DNA of 10,540 bases, taken from the NCBI RefSeq assembly GCF_946481715.1, contig NZ_CAMLOV010000183.1:1-10540 (forward strand). Direction: 5' to 3'. This DNA comes from an uncultured Mucilaginibacter sp. GTDB taxonomy: Bacteria > Bacteroidota > Bacteroidia > Sphingobacteriales > Sphingobacteriaceae. The notes under the pieces are model-generated. The model had not been told where the DNA came from, made no database searches, and saw nothing but the letters and a program-made list of their open reading frames with translations. Shown here piece by piece: positions 1 to 6,687 of this stretch (position 1 is its first letter; each line of letters starts with the position of its first letter). The translations under genes and the position numbers were made by a program.

Positions 1-86
1 AAATAAAAAATACCTAATTCTATTGTCGAATTACTAAACCCTTACAGCAATGACGTTGGGGCTAGCGCTTTCGCACTAATAATAAA

Positions 87-1475
87 CTACGGCCTAACCG
101 TCCGCAGCAAGCTATAGCCAACCAACTCTTCCCAGCGGCTGCCTGCCGGGCGGGCGTAAACAAGCAATTGGTATTCGTTTTCGGTTTCAAAATAGTTGCC
201 TTCCAGGGCGGTATAATCGGGCTTTTTAGTGGCGTTGTTTACCCAAACATACATATAATCGTACACGCCTTGTTTAAGCAGCAGGTTGGTGTAAAAACGG
301 CCACGGCTGTCAAACTGCATACGGCTGTTCTCGTCAATCTTAAAATCGTTAAACTGCCCGACGATGTAGGGTGTACCTTCTGCTTCGGATTTGTTCGTTC
401 CTACGTTAAAATACATATGCGCGTAATCGGCGTTAATACGCGAATCGCGGCCATCCTGGTTTATTACGTAATATTTGCCATCGTTATCATACAGCAGGGT
501 GTAATCGGGCAGGTCGCGGTTGGGATCGCCCAATAACATTACCGTATTGGCCGTATCGCGGTAAATCCTGGCTATACGTTCGGAATTGACTTTTAAAGAC
601 CGCGTATCAAAGTGCCTGAATTCGTTACTCCCGGGAAAATCATTGATGTTCACATCGTTATAAACCAGCTGTGTGCCGCGGATATAAGTAGGTACATTAT
701 TCATCCTTCCGGTTTCCGGGCGGGCATTTTGCATTACCAGCACACGAATGTCGCGGTTGGGGTTTTGTACATTCAGTCCGCCGTAATCTACCGTAAAATT
801 CAGCTTTTGGTTAGTGCGCCTTGTGGTAACATTGTTAGATGGGGCAATAGTACCGCCAACACCAACGCGGCTATTCAGCACATACATACGCCGTGTGAGT
901 ATCATTTTGTTGAGGTCGCCGTCCTCGTATACCTTTAAAATATAGTTTCCGGCTATTTTTGGGGCAATGTTTTGGTTAGGCAGGGTCAGCTCGTAATGGG
1001 TGTATTTTTGAAAAGTGCCCGATGAATAGGTGTAATTAAACAGCCTGTCGTCCATAAAACTTTGCAAGTATTCGGCAGGGGAGAGGTGCGATGAGTTCCA
1101 ATTGGCATCGCAATGCTCAATGGTGTAGTAAAAATTACGGCTGCCGCCGCTCAGGTCGTCAAACCCTAAAACAACTTTTTCATCGGTGTTTAAAGCGATC
1201 ACCGGGAATGCCGCGGCTTGCTTATCTACCTTATAAAATTCAACGCTTTTTATTTCGTGGCGGAAAATATTGTTGCCGTAGGGGGATTGGGCGAAAGCTG
1301 CATTTTGCAGGAAAAGAGCAAGGATGAAAAGTAATGTTGTTGGTGACAACACCAACAACGGCGAAAAACCAAAAACTTTCCACGCGTCATTGCGAGGAAC
1401 GAAGCAATCCCCGGCTTGCAAATCGTCTATGCAAAGTTCAGAGATTGCTTCGTGCCTCGCAATGACGTGTCTCAT
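87..1475 (-). CDS. Type IX secretion system plug-family protein (formerly DUF5103)
   Basis: 462 residues from the only usable in-frame ATG (1475). The body from about residue 64 has the look of the family formerly called DUF5103: an early segment DCDANW-like (HCDANWNSSHLSPAEYL), then YTHYELTLPN, and a C-terminal region with two beta-rich halves ending in SLLRTVRP. Known from the family: the Plug protein of Flavobacterium T9SS binds the periplasmic face of the SprA pore and closes it when no PorV complex is engaged, so a periplasmic site is expected. Residues 43-63 form a hydrophobic signal-peptide core ending AAFAQ. Residues 2-32 are encoded by a palindromic repeat (1382-1470) and are not family sequence. 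Alternative non-ATG starts are TTG/TTG/GTG/TTG at codons 40-43 (1358 downward). The ATG lies 8 bases after the ABC-F stop codon, which suggests one operon and favours 1475 as the original start. Family assignment is by recalled sequence pattern; the start is uncertain. Confidence 0.82.
   Translation of the reverse strand: MRHVIARHEAISELCIDDLQAGDCFVPRNDAWKVFGFSPLLVLSPTTLLFILALFLQNAAFAQSPYGNNIFRHEIKSVEFYKVDKQAAAFPVIALNTDEKVVLGFDDLSGGSRNFYYTIEHCDANWNSSHLSPAEYLQSFMDDRLFNYTYSSGTFQKYTHYELTLPNQNIAPKIAGNYILKVYEDGDLNKMILTRRMYVLNSRVGVGGTIAPSNNVTTRRTNQKLNFTVDYGGLNVQNPNRDIRVLVMQNARPETGRMNNVPTYIRGTQLVYNDVNINDFPGSNEFRHFDTRSLKVNSERIARIYRDTANTVMLLGDPNRDLPDYTLLYDNDGKYYVINQDGRDSRINADYAHMYFNVGTNKSEAEGTPYIVGQFNDFKIDENSRMQFDSRGRFYTNLLLKQGVYDYMYVWVNNATKKPDYTALEGNYFETENEYQLLVYARPAGSRWEELVGYSLLRTVRP
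1336..1359 (-). other. Perfect 10-bp stem-loop in the plug signal-peptide region
   Basis: GTTGTTGGTG (1336-1345) is followed by a 4-base loop and its exact reverse complement (1350-1359). In the minus-strand transcript this is a 10-bp stem with a UUGU loop. It covers codons 40-47 of the plug reading frame, including all the alternative TTG/GTG start codons. If translation began at those codons, the start would be buried in the stem. Confidence 0.6.
1382..1470. repeat. Palindromic intergenic-type repeat inside the 5' end of the plug gene
   Basis: Two 25-base arms, 1385-1409 and 1443-1467, are inverted copies with 24 of 25 positions complementary. Allowing one more mismatch, pairing extends outward to 1382 and 1470. 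The arms begin CGTCATTGCGAGG and contain CGAAGCAATC. A smaller 5-bp stem (1416-1420 with 1430-1434) sits in the loop. There is no transposase and no obvious target duplication, so it resembles a REP/MITE-like non-autonomous element. From memory, arms of this sequence are common between genes in Bacteroidota genomes; I could not confirm this. It is unusual that it lies within an open reading frame rather than between genes. Confidence 0.85.
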
Positions 1476-1483
1476 AAATATTC

Positions 1484-3412
1484 TTACGCTTCCAGTTCCA
1501 TTATCTGGTCAGCAAGCGCTTCCCATTTTTGCTGTAAACCGCCAAGTTCCATTTTTTTAAGCTGATAGCTGTTGTTTAACTGCTTTAATTTTTCCGACTG
1601 GTTAAAAATGCTGCTATCGGCCAACTGGGCCTCAATCGCTTTTATTTCTTTTTCTACCAAAGAAACGTTGTCCTCCAGTTTACTTAGGTCTTGGTTAAGC
1701 TTTTTTAGCTGTTGGTGTTTGTTTTCGCCGCCGGCTTGTTGCTTTACCGGCGCTGCCTCTTTTTTCTCTTCCTTTTTTGGCTGAGGGGTAGGCATAGCCG
1801 CTTTTGGCTCCAGCACGCGTTTGGCGTTCCATACGTCGTACTCGGCGTAGGTGCCCGGGTATTGTTTTATCTTTTGGTCTTCGATGAACCAGATCTTATT
1901 GGCTACGTTATCCAGGAAATACCTGTCGTGCGATACCACAATCACGGTACCTTCGTATTGTTGCAGCGCTTGTATCAGGATGTTTACCGAAGCCATATCC
2001 AGGTGGTTGGTAGGCTCATCCAGTACCAAAAAGTTTGCATCAGCAGTTAAAGCCTTAGCTAAAGCCACGCGCGATTTCTCGCCACCCGATAGCACCTTTA
2101 TTTTCTTAAATACATCATCCCCGGTAAACAGGAAAGATCCTAATATCGAACGCAGTTCTGTATCGGTATGTTTTGGGGCGAATGCTTGCAACTCTTGCAG
2201 TATCTGGTGTTCCAGGTGCAACGATTCCAGTTGGTGCTGGGCAAAAAAGGTTTGCGTTACGTTGTGGCCTGTTTGCGATGTTCCTCCAAATTCCTTATCA
2301 GCGCCTGCTACAATACGCAGCAGGGTTGATTTACCCTTACCATTGGCACCTATCAGTGCTATTTTATCGCCTTTTTCGATGATCGCCTCAGCATCATCTA
2401 AAATATCAATACCAGGGTATTTTTTGGTGATATGCTCCAAAGTAACTACGTGCCGGCCCGATTGCTTGCTGAAACGAAAGCTGAAGTTAACTTCGGGGTT
2501 ATCATCGTCCACGTCATCCACACGCTCCATTTTATCCAGCATCTTTATGCGCGACTGTGCCATTTTTGCCTTAGAGGCCTTGGCACGGAAACGCTCAATT
2601 AAACGCTCTTCCTGCTTTATTTTCGATTGCTGGTTTTTAAACTCGCCGCGTTGTATCTCGGCGCGTAAAGCTTTTTCTTCGAGGTAAAAAGTATAGTTAC
2701 CGGCATAAACGTTAAGCTTACCCTTGCGCGATTCAACCGTGCGGTTGATCACCTTGTCCAAAAACCACCTATCGTGCGATACGATGATGATAGCGCCATT
2801 AAAGGCTTTCAAATAATCTTCCAGCCATTGGATGGAGGGTAAGTCTAAGTGGTTGGTAGGCTCATCCAGTAACAGGATATCCGGTGCCTGTAACAATATC
2901 TTGGCGAGCATCACGCGCATGCGCCAGCCTCCCGAGAAGGTGCTTAGTTTGCGCTGGCAATCGGCCTCGCTAAAACCAAGTCCTGCTAAAATTTCGTGTG
3001 CTTTATATTCGATGTTGTAACCATCAAGCAGTTCAAATTCGTGCTGCTTATCGCTTAACTTATGTAAAAGGTCTTCGGTGTAATCTGTTTCCAGTTTTTT
3101 AAGAAGTGCCTCAATCTCATCGTGCAATTGGTTCTGGCGCTCAAAGGCTTCCATGGCAACGTGAACAATGTTCTTATCAGACGAGTAAGAAAGCAGATCC
3201 TGGTTAAGGTATCCCATGGTAAGATCTTTAGCCATGCTTATAGTACCCGAGGTAGGCTTGTAGTCGCCCACAATGATCTTCAAAAGGGTAGTTTTACCGG
3301 TGCCGTTGGCGCCGATAAGCCCAATTTTTTCTCCTGGTTTTATATGCCAGTTGGCTTCATCATACAGCGCCCGCGCACCAATCTCAAACGTAAGGTTATT
3401 TATAGCGATCAT
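1484..3412 (-). CDS. ABC-F family ATP-binding protein (Uup/YdiF type)
   Basis: 642 residues with two fused ABC ATPase domains and no membrane segments, which defines the ABC-F family of soluble, ribosome-associated ATPases. Domain 1: Walker A GANGTGKT (34-41), signature FSGGW (159-163), Walker B LLLDEPTNHLD (180-190), switch SHDR (212-215). Domain 2: Walker A GANGKGKS (355-362), signature LSGGE (441-445), Walker B LVLDEPTNHLD (462-472), SHDR (494-497). All catalytic motifs are intact. The charged linker at about 240-310 is where ABC-F proteins carry the arm that contacts P-site tRNA. A Pro/Lys/Glu-rich linker (about 537-563) leads to a C-terminal coiled coil (565-640), as in Uup, where that part binds nucleic acid. 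The ATG at 3412 follows a good promoter box by 5 bases, supporting this start. The role is probably ribosome or translation-factor housekeeping; antibiotic protection is not implied by the sequence. It is probably co-transcribed with the plug gene downstream. Confidence 0.95.
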   Translation of the reverse strand: MIAINNLTFEIGARALYDEANWHIKPGEKIGLIGANGTGKTTLLKIIVGDYKPTSGTISMAKDLTMGYLNQDLLSYSSDKNIVHVAMEAFERQNQLHDEIEALLKKLETDYTEDLLHKLSDKQHEFELLDGYNIEYKAHEILAGLGFSEADCQRKLSTFSGGWRMRVMLAKILLQAPDILLLDEPTNHLDLPSIQWLEDYLKAFNGAIIIVSHDRWFLDKVINRTVESRKGKLNVYAGNYTFYLEEKALRAEIQRGEFKNQQSKIKQEERLIERFRAKASKAKMAQSRIKMLDKMERVDDVDDDNPEVNFSFRFSKQSGRHVVTLEHITKKYPGIDILDDAEAIIEKGDKIALIGANGKGKSTLLRIVAGADKEFGGTSQTGHNVTQTFFAQHQLESLHLEHQILQELQAFAPKHTDTELRSILGSFLFTGDDVFKKIKVLSGGEKSRVALAKALTADANFLVLDEPTNHLDMASVNILIQALQQYEGTVIVVSHDRYFLDNVANKIWFIEDQKIKQYPGTYAEYDVWNAKRVLEPKAAMPTPQPKKEEKKEAAPVKQQAGGENKHQQLKKLNQDLSKLEDNVSLVEKEIKAIEAQLADSSIFNQSEKLKQLNNSYQLKKMELGGLQQKWEALADQIMELEA

Positions 3413-3417
3413 TTCCG

Positions 3418-3425
3418 CAAAGATA
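3418..3425 (-). promoter_or_regulatory. Bacteroidota -7 promoter box for the ABC-F gene
   Basis: Read on the minus strand, TATCTTTG matches the Bacteroidota sigma-A -7 consensus TAnnTTTG at every defined base. It ends 5 bases before the ATG, so transcription should begin at or next to the start codon, giving a leaderless or near-leaderless mRNA. No clear TTTG -33 element is seen; its expected place falls inside the heptamer array, where the nearest match is TTTTAC. Confidence 0.6.
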
Positions 3426-3434
3426 CGCTTTTGA

Positions 3435-3490
3435 GGGGAGAGGTAAAAGGGGAAAGGTAAAAGGCCCAGGGCAAAGGGTAAAAGGCAGTT
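3435..3490. repeat. Heptanucleotide tandem array, eight units of GGTAAAA type
   Basis: On the plus strand, units start every 7 bases without an indel: GGGGAGA, GGTAAAA, GGGGAAA, GGTAAAA, GGCCCAG, GGCAAAG, GGTAAAA, GGCAGTT. Every unit begins GG, and three are identical (3442, 3456, 3477). The array occupies the region just upstream of the ABC-F -7 box, separated from it by 9 bases. Two similar units in the opposite orientation lie at about 3560-3574. Such degenerate heptamers look familiar from Sphingobacteriaceae intergenic regions, though that is recollection only. Confidence 0.75.
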
Positions 3491-3579
3491 TGCCGCTTCC
3501 TAATTTCAGTGCGCATTCCGTCCCATAAATGACATGTCAACGAAAGTGCATAGGTCACCTTTCGCCTTTAACCTCAAAA

Positions 3580-4347
3580 CTACCCTTTCATAACTTGCAA
3601 CCATCCCTCGGCCATTAAACGCGAGCCGGCTACGCTTGGATGTACGCCATCAAGCGTCCAATAATTGGCAGAGCCGGTTTCGAGGGCTTTATCGAAGATC
3701 TTTTGCAGCGGTATCAGCGGGGCATCAAATTGCTCGGCCATGTCCTTCGCTGCTTTTTGGAAGAGCGGGAATGTTGGGTACCACTTATCATCAACAAATT
3801 TGGTTCCCTTTAAGGCAAATGGTTCGCCGATAATAAACTTTACACCGGGCAGGGCTTTTTGGGTGCGCTCTAATAAGGCTTTATAATCGGTAATGTAGGT
3901 ATCAATGGTGCCTTTGTAGCCGCTGGTAAGGCTGTGCCAAAAATCATTTACACCGATGTGGATGCTTACCACATTTGGCTTAAGGGCCAGGCAGTCTGCC
4001 TCCCAGCGTTCGGCAAGCTGGTAAACTTTGTTGCCGCTTATGCCGCGGTTGTATATTTTAAAGTTCTTTTGCGGGTGTTTGTACAATAACTCGCCGGCAG
4101 CATAGGTGGTATAACCCGTGCCCAGCATATCGCTGGTATTGGGCTCGGTGGCTTTGTGGTTGCGGCCCCAGTCGGTAATGGAATCGCCCTGGAAAAGGAT
4201 AACATCATTATCATTAAGCCCCACTTTTTTTGCGGAAGAAGTACCAACCGCGGCCGATACAATTTGCGGGATACTTAGGGTGGCAACGGTACCTATGGCG
4301 GCGCTTTTTAAAAAGCTGCGGCGCGAGTTCTGTATAAAGTTTTTCAT
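3580..4347 (-). CDS. Tat-exported SGNH/GDSL-family hydrolase
   Basis: 255 residues from the ATG at 4347; an upstream TTG at 4365 would add six residues, but the ATG better positions the signal. The N-terminus SRRSFLK (8-14) followed by a hydrophobic stretch (about 15-33, ending VSAA) is a textbook twin-arginine signal, so the protein is probably folded in the cytoplasm and exported. The SGNH blocks are in order: GDSI with nucleophile Ser56, RGISGN (Gly102 and Asn106), GVND (Asn134), and DGVHP with Asp233 and His236 completing the catalytic triad. Known for the family: ester hydrolysis, often of acetyl groups on polysaccharides or of lipids; the substrate here cannot be read from sequence. Length fits a single-domain lipase_GDSL_2-type enzyme with no attached carbohydrate module. 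It lies alone on the minus strand, divergent from pyrD; the 167-base gap and the promoter downstream suggest it is not in the ABC-F operon. Confidence 0.9.
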   Translation of the reverse strand: MKNFIQNSRRSFLKSAAIGTVATLSIPQIVSAAVGTSSAKKVGLNDNDVILFQGDSITDWGRNHKATEPNTSDMLGTGYTTYAAGELLYKHPQKNFKIYNRGISGNKVYQLAERWEADCLALKPNVVSIHIGVNDFWHSLTSGYKGTIDTYITDYKALLERTQKALPGVKFIIGEPFALKGTKFVDDKWYPTFPLFQKAAKDMAEQFDAPLIPLQKIFDKALETGSANYWTLDGVHPSVAGSRLMAEGWLQVMKG

Positions 4348-4427
4348 TTTGCAGGTTCTTATCAAAATTGGACAGCAACTAAATTACAATTTTCCTGATG
4401 ATGTTAAACCTTAAATATTAAAAACGG

Positions 4428-4435
4428 TAAATTCG
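4428..4435 (+). promoter_or_regulatory. Possible -7 promoter box for pyrD
   Basis: TAAATTCG differs from TAnnTTTG at one base and ends 4 bases before the pyrD ATG, the same geometry as the ABC-F promoter. No convincing -33 box is seen in the 92-base divergent spacer. On the other strand, TAATTTAG (4379-4386) is an equally imperfect candidate for the hydrolase gene. Confidence 0.35.
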
Positions 4436-4439
4436 CAGC

Positions 4440-5477
4440 ATGTATCAACTGCTTAAACCCCTGCTCTTCAAGTTCGACCCGGAGAACGTGCATTATTTTG
4501 TTACGCGCAACTTAAAACGCTTTAATAAAATGCCGGGCGGTACCGCCATCAGCAAGGCGATTTGGGGCAGCGACGATAAAAGGTTGGAGCGTGAGGTTTT
4601 AGGGCTGAAGTTTAAAAACCCTGTTGGCTTAGCTGCCGGTTTTGATAAAAATGCCGAGCTGATAGCTGAAATGGGCGCTCTGGGGTTCGGCTTTGTAGAG
4701 GTTGGTACGGTTACGCCCCTGCCACAGCCTGGTAATGATAAACCACGGATGTTTCGCCTGCCGGCAGAGGAGGCGCTGATTAACCGTATGGGCTTTAATA
4801 ATTTGGGAGTGGATGTAGCTGCTGAGCGCATTGCTGCTTACCGCAGAAGCCTGAAGCCCGGCGAAACTGCGCTGATCATTGGTGGTAACATCGGCAAAAA
4901 TAAGGTTACGCCTAATGAAGATGCGGTAAACGATTATATCAAATGCTTCGACAGGTTGTTTGATGTGGTAGATTATTTTGTGGTGAATGTAAGCTCGCCC
5001 AACACCCCCGGCTTACGCGAATTGCAGGAGAAAGCGCCGCTGATGCATATCCTCAATACCCTACAGCAACGAAACAGCAAGAACGGCGTAAGCCGACCCA
5101 TCCTCCTTAAAATAGCGCCGGATTTAACCGATTCGCAATTGGATGATATAGCCGTTATTGTAAAGCAAACCGGCATTGCGGGCATTATTGCCACCAATAC
5201 CACCATCAGCCGCGAGGGGCTAACGTCTAAATTTAAGAATGAAACGGGTGGGTTGAGCGGTAGGCCGCTAACCGAGCGTTCTACCGAAGTGATCAGCTAT
5301 TTACATAAAGTGTCAGGCGGTGCATTTCCCATAATTGGCGTGGGTGGTATCCATTCGGCGGAGGATGCGGTGGAGAAGATAAACGCAGGGGCGGTGTTGG
5401 TGCAATTGTACACGGGGTTTATTTATGAGGGGCCGGGGTTGATCGGTAGGATCAATAAGAAAATATTATCGTTGTAA
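4440..5477 (+). CDS. pyrD: Dihydroorotate dehydrogenase (quinone), class 2
   Basis: 345 residues, the usual length for membrane-associated class 2 enzymes. It oxidises dihydroorotate to orotate with FMN, passing electrons to the quinone pool (step four of pyrimidine synthesis). The N-terminal segment (1-40, [19 protein letters not shown]) matches the helices that dock class 2 enzymes on the inner face of the cytoplasmic membrane and form the quinone tunnel. The barrel shows [10 protein letters not shown] (63-72), [11 protein letters not shown] (89-99), RMGFNN (116-121), [12 protein letters not shown] (182-193, carrying the catalytic serine expected of class 2), LKIAPDL (223-229), ATNTT (251-255), and the FMN-phosphate loops GVGGI (300-304) and YTGFIYEGP (324-332). 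No key motif is missing. The start is the first ATG and gives the complete N-terminal helix pair. It stands apart from other pyrimidine genes; the next gene begins 39 bases after its stop and may be co-transcribed. Confidence 0.97.
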   Translation: MYQLLKPLLFKFDPENVHYFVTRNLKRFNKMPGGTAISKAIWGSDDKRLEREVLGLKFKNPVGLAAGFDKNAELIAEMGALGFGFVEVGTVTPLPQPGNDKPRMFRLPAEEALINRMGFNNLGVDVAAERIAAYRRSLKPGETALIIGGNIGKNKVTPNEDAVNDYIKCFDRLFDVVDYFVVNVSSPNTPGLRELQEKAPLMHILNTLQQRNSKNGVSRPILLKIAPDLTDSQLDDIAVIVKQTGIAGIIATNTTISREGLTSKFKNETGGLSGRPLTERSTEVISYLHKVSGGAFPIIGVGGIHSAEDAVEKINAGAVLVQLYTGFIYEGPGLIGRINKKILSL

Positions 5478-5516
5478 TTTCCCTATATTTATTCTACAAT
5501 CCCTAAAAAACCTGAT

Positions 5517-5978
5517 ATGTTACGATTAAAATTATTACTGCCATTGCTCTTCATCGGCATGGCTTGTTTTGCCCAAAACAATAAACCGGTTTACGATGCT
5601 GCCCTTGCCAAAAAACTGGGTGCTGATGAATACGGCATGAAAAAATACGTTATGGCTTTCCTGAAGGAGGGGCCTACAAAAATAACCGATACAAAAGCCG
5701 CGCAGGACCTGCAAATGGCGCATTTGAAAAATATTATGAAATTGGCTGCCGAGGGCAAATTGGTAGTTGCCGGCCCTTTTATGGACGACCAACCCATTCG
5801 CGGCATATTCCTGTTTAATGTGGAAACTATTGAAGAAGCGCAGGCGCTCACCGCTACCGACCCGGCCATAAAAGCCGGAACTTTGGTAATGGAACTACAC
5901 CCCTGGTATGGCTCTGCAGCTATTATGCAGGTGGTGCCTATTCATAATACCTTAGAGAAAAAAAGCATTGCCGACTAA
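5517..5978 (+). CDS. Secreted YCII-domain (YciI-like) protein
   Basis: 153 residues. Residues 1-20 (LLLPLLFIGMACFAQ) form a signal peptide with cleavage likely after Ala19 or Gln20; the cysteine at 17 lacks a proper lipobox, so a lipoprotein is less likely. The mature part has YCII/YciI family features: a central His69 in an AHLKNI helix, GKLVVAGPF (80-88), a run of EEAQALTATDPAIKAG (106-121) with the DP pair, and a closing ELHPWYG (126-132). The family folds as a ferredoxin-like dimer with a conserved His and Asp; most members have no known reaction, and one is a dechlorinating enzyme. Most YciI proteins are short and cytoplasmic, so export with about 25 extra residues after the signal is a variation. 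Its last 11 bases overlap the longest version of the AlkD-like gene, implying translational coupling. Function unknown. Confidence 0.8.
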   Translation: MLRLKLLLPLLFIGMACFAQNNKPVYDAALAKKLGADEYGMKKYVMAFLKEGPTKITDTKAAQDLQMAHLKNIMKLAAEGKLVVAGPFMDDQPIRGIFLFNVETIEEAQALTATDPAIKAGTLVMELHPWYGSAAIMQVVPIHNTLEKKSIAD

Positions 5979-6645
5979 CGTGCAAGCCGATATTGACACG
6001 ATTATAACCGCCCTTAAACAAAAGGCGGATTCGAAATACCTTGCCGGTATGGCACGCTTTGGGGTGGATAACCGGCATGCGCTCGGTGTTAAAATACCCG
6101 AGGTGCGCAAAATAGCCAAAGTATATAAAAACAACCACCAACTGGCGCAGGCGCTTTGGGATACCCGCATCCACGAAGCGCGGATAATGGCATCGATGGT
6201 GGATGACCCTAAACAAGTAACTGCCAAACAATTTGATGATTGGACAGCGGACTTTTACTCCTGGGACCTATGCGACCAGGTTTGCGGCAACCTGTTCGAC
6301 CGTACGCCCTTTGCTGTTGATAAAGCTATCGAATTCAGCTCCCGGGAAGAAGAGTTTGTAAAACGTGCGGGGTTTGTGCTAATGGCAGAATACGCTGTGC
6401 ATGGCAAAAAAGCAGCTGACGATGTGTTTATGCAGTTTTTCCCAATTATTGAACGCGAGGCAAATGATGACCGTAACTTTGTGAAGAAAGCCGTTAACTG
6501 GGCGTTGCGGCAAATTGGAAAGCGAAACCGCGTATTGAAAACCGAAGCCATTGCAACAGCCAACCGCATCCTGAAACAGGAAAGTAAAGCAGCTAAATGG
6601 ATCGCCTCTAACGCACTGGCCGAGCTATTAAACCATAACCATTAG
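5968..6645 (+). CDS. AlkD-like DNA alkylation repair protein
   Basis: 225 residues from TTG at 5968; GTG at 5980, one base after the stop codon of the preceding gene, would give 221 residues, and no early ATG exists. An A/G-rich run just before 5968 slightly favours the TTG. The protein is all-helical with repeat-like segments, in keeping with the HEAT-repeat fold of this family. Recognisable family segments are KYLAGMARFGVDN (24-35), the Trp-Asp motif SWDLCD (98-103), FVKRAGFVLMAEYAV (130-144), and NFVKKAVNWALRQIGKRN (170-187). Trp99 and Asp103 have the same four-residue spacing as the catalytic Trp and Asp of Bacillus AlkD, and Arg133 may serve as its third active residue. Known for AlkD: it excises bulky or positively charged alkylated bases (3-methyladenine, 7-methylguanine) without base flipping. 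It acts in the cytoplasm. It is coupled to a secreted protein gene, with no obvious functional link. Confidence 0.87.
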   Translation: MPTNVQADIDTIITALKQKADSKYLAGMARFGVDNRHALGVKIPEVRKIAKVYKNNHQLAQALWDTRIHEARIMASMVDDPKQVTAKQFDDWTADFYSWDLCDQVCGNLFDRTPFAVDKAIEFSSREEEFVKRAGFVLMAEYAVHGKKAADDVFMQFFPIIEREANDDRNFVKKAVNWALRQIGKRNRVLKTEAIATANRILKQESKAAKWIASNALAELLNHNH

Positions 6646-6687
6646 CTGCTGTAAACCTTTTAATAGCAGGGGTGTTGTACCCTCATC

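Noticed and set aside
47..55. Nine-base match (GCAATGACG) to the end of the palindromic repeat at 1443-1467
   Set aside because: Too short to be a remnant, and no second arm is found in positions 1-86.
1851..2687. 278-codon open frame on the plus strand, antisense to the ABC-F gene
   Set aside because: It lies opposite well-conserved ATPase motifs, has a cysteine/serine-rich composition typical of antisense frames, and matches no family I know.
1484..3412. Antibiotic-resistance ABC-F (Vga/Msr/OptrA-like)
   Set aside because: The long Uup-like C-terminal coiled coil, the housekeeping context and a short interdomain linker favour an intrinsic ABC-F; nothing indicates acquisition.
4118..4414. 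Plus-strand open frame of about 98 codons opposite the hydrolase N-terminus
   Set aside because: It is antisense to the Tat signal and GDSL block of a clear gene and has no recognisable features.
5560..5575. Possible lipobox (GMAC) at Cys17 of the YCII-domain protein
   Set aside because: The -3 position is Gly instead of Leu/Val/Ile, whereas a standard signal peptidase I site after FAQ fits well.
6646..6683. Two tiny stems (CTGCT/AGCAG and GGGT/ACCC) between the alkylation repair gene and tspO, considered as terminator or riboregulator
   Set aside because: Stems of 4-5 bp without a U-tract are expected by chance in 42 bases.
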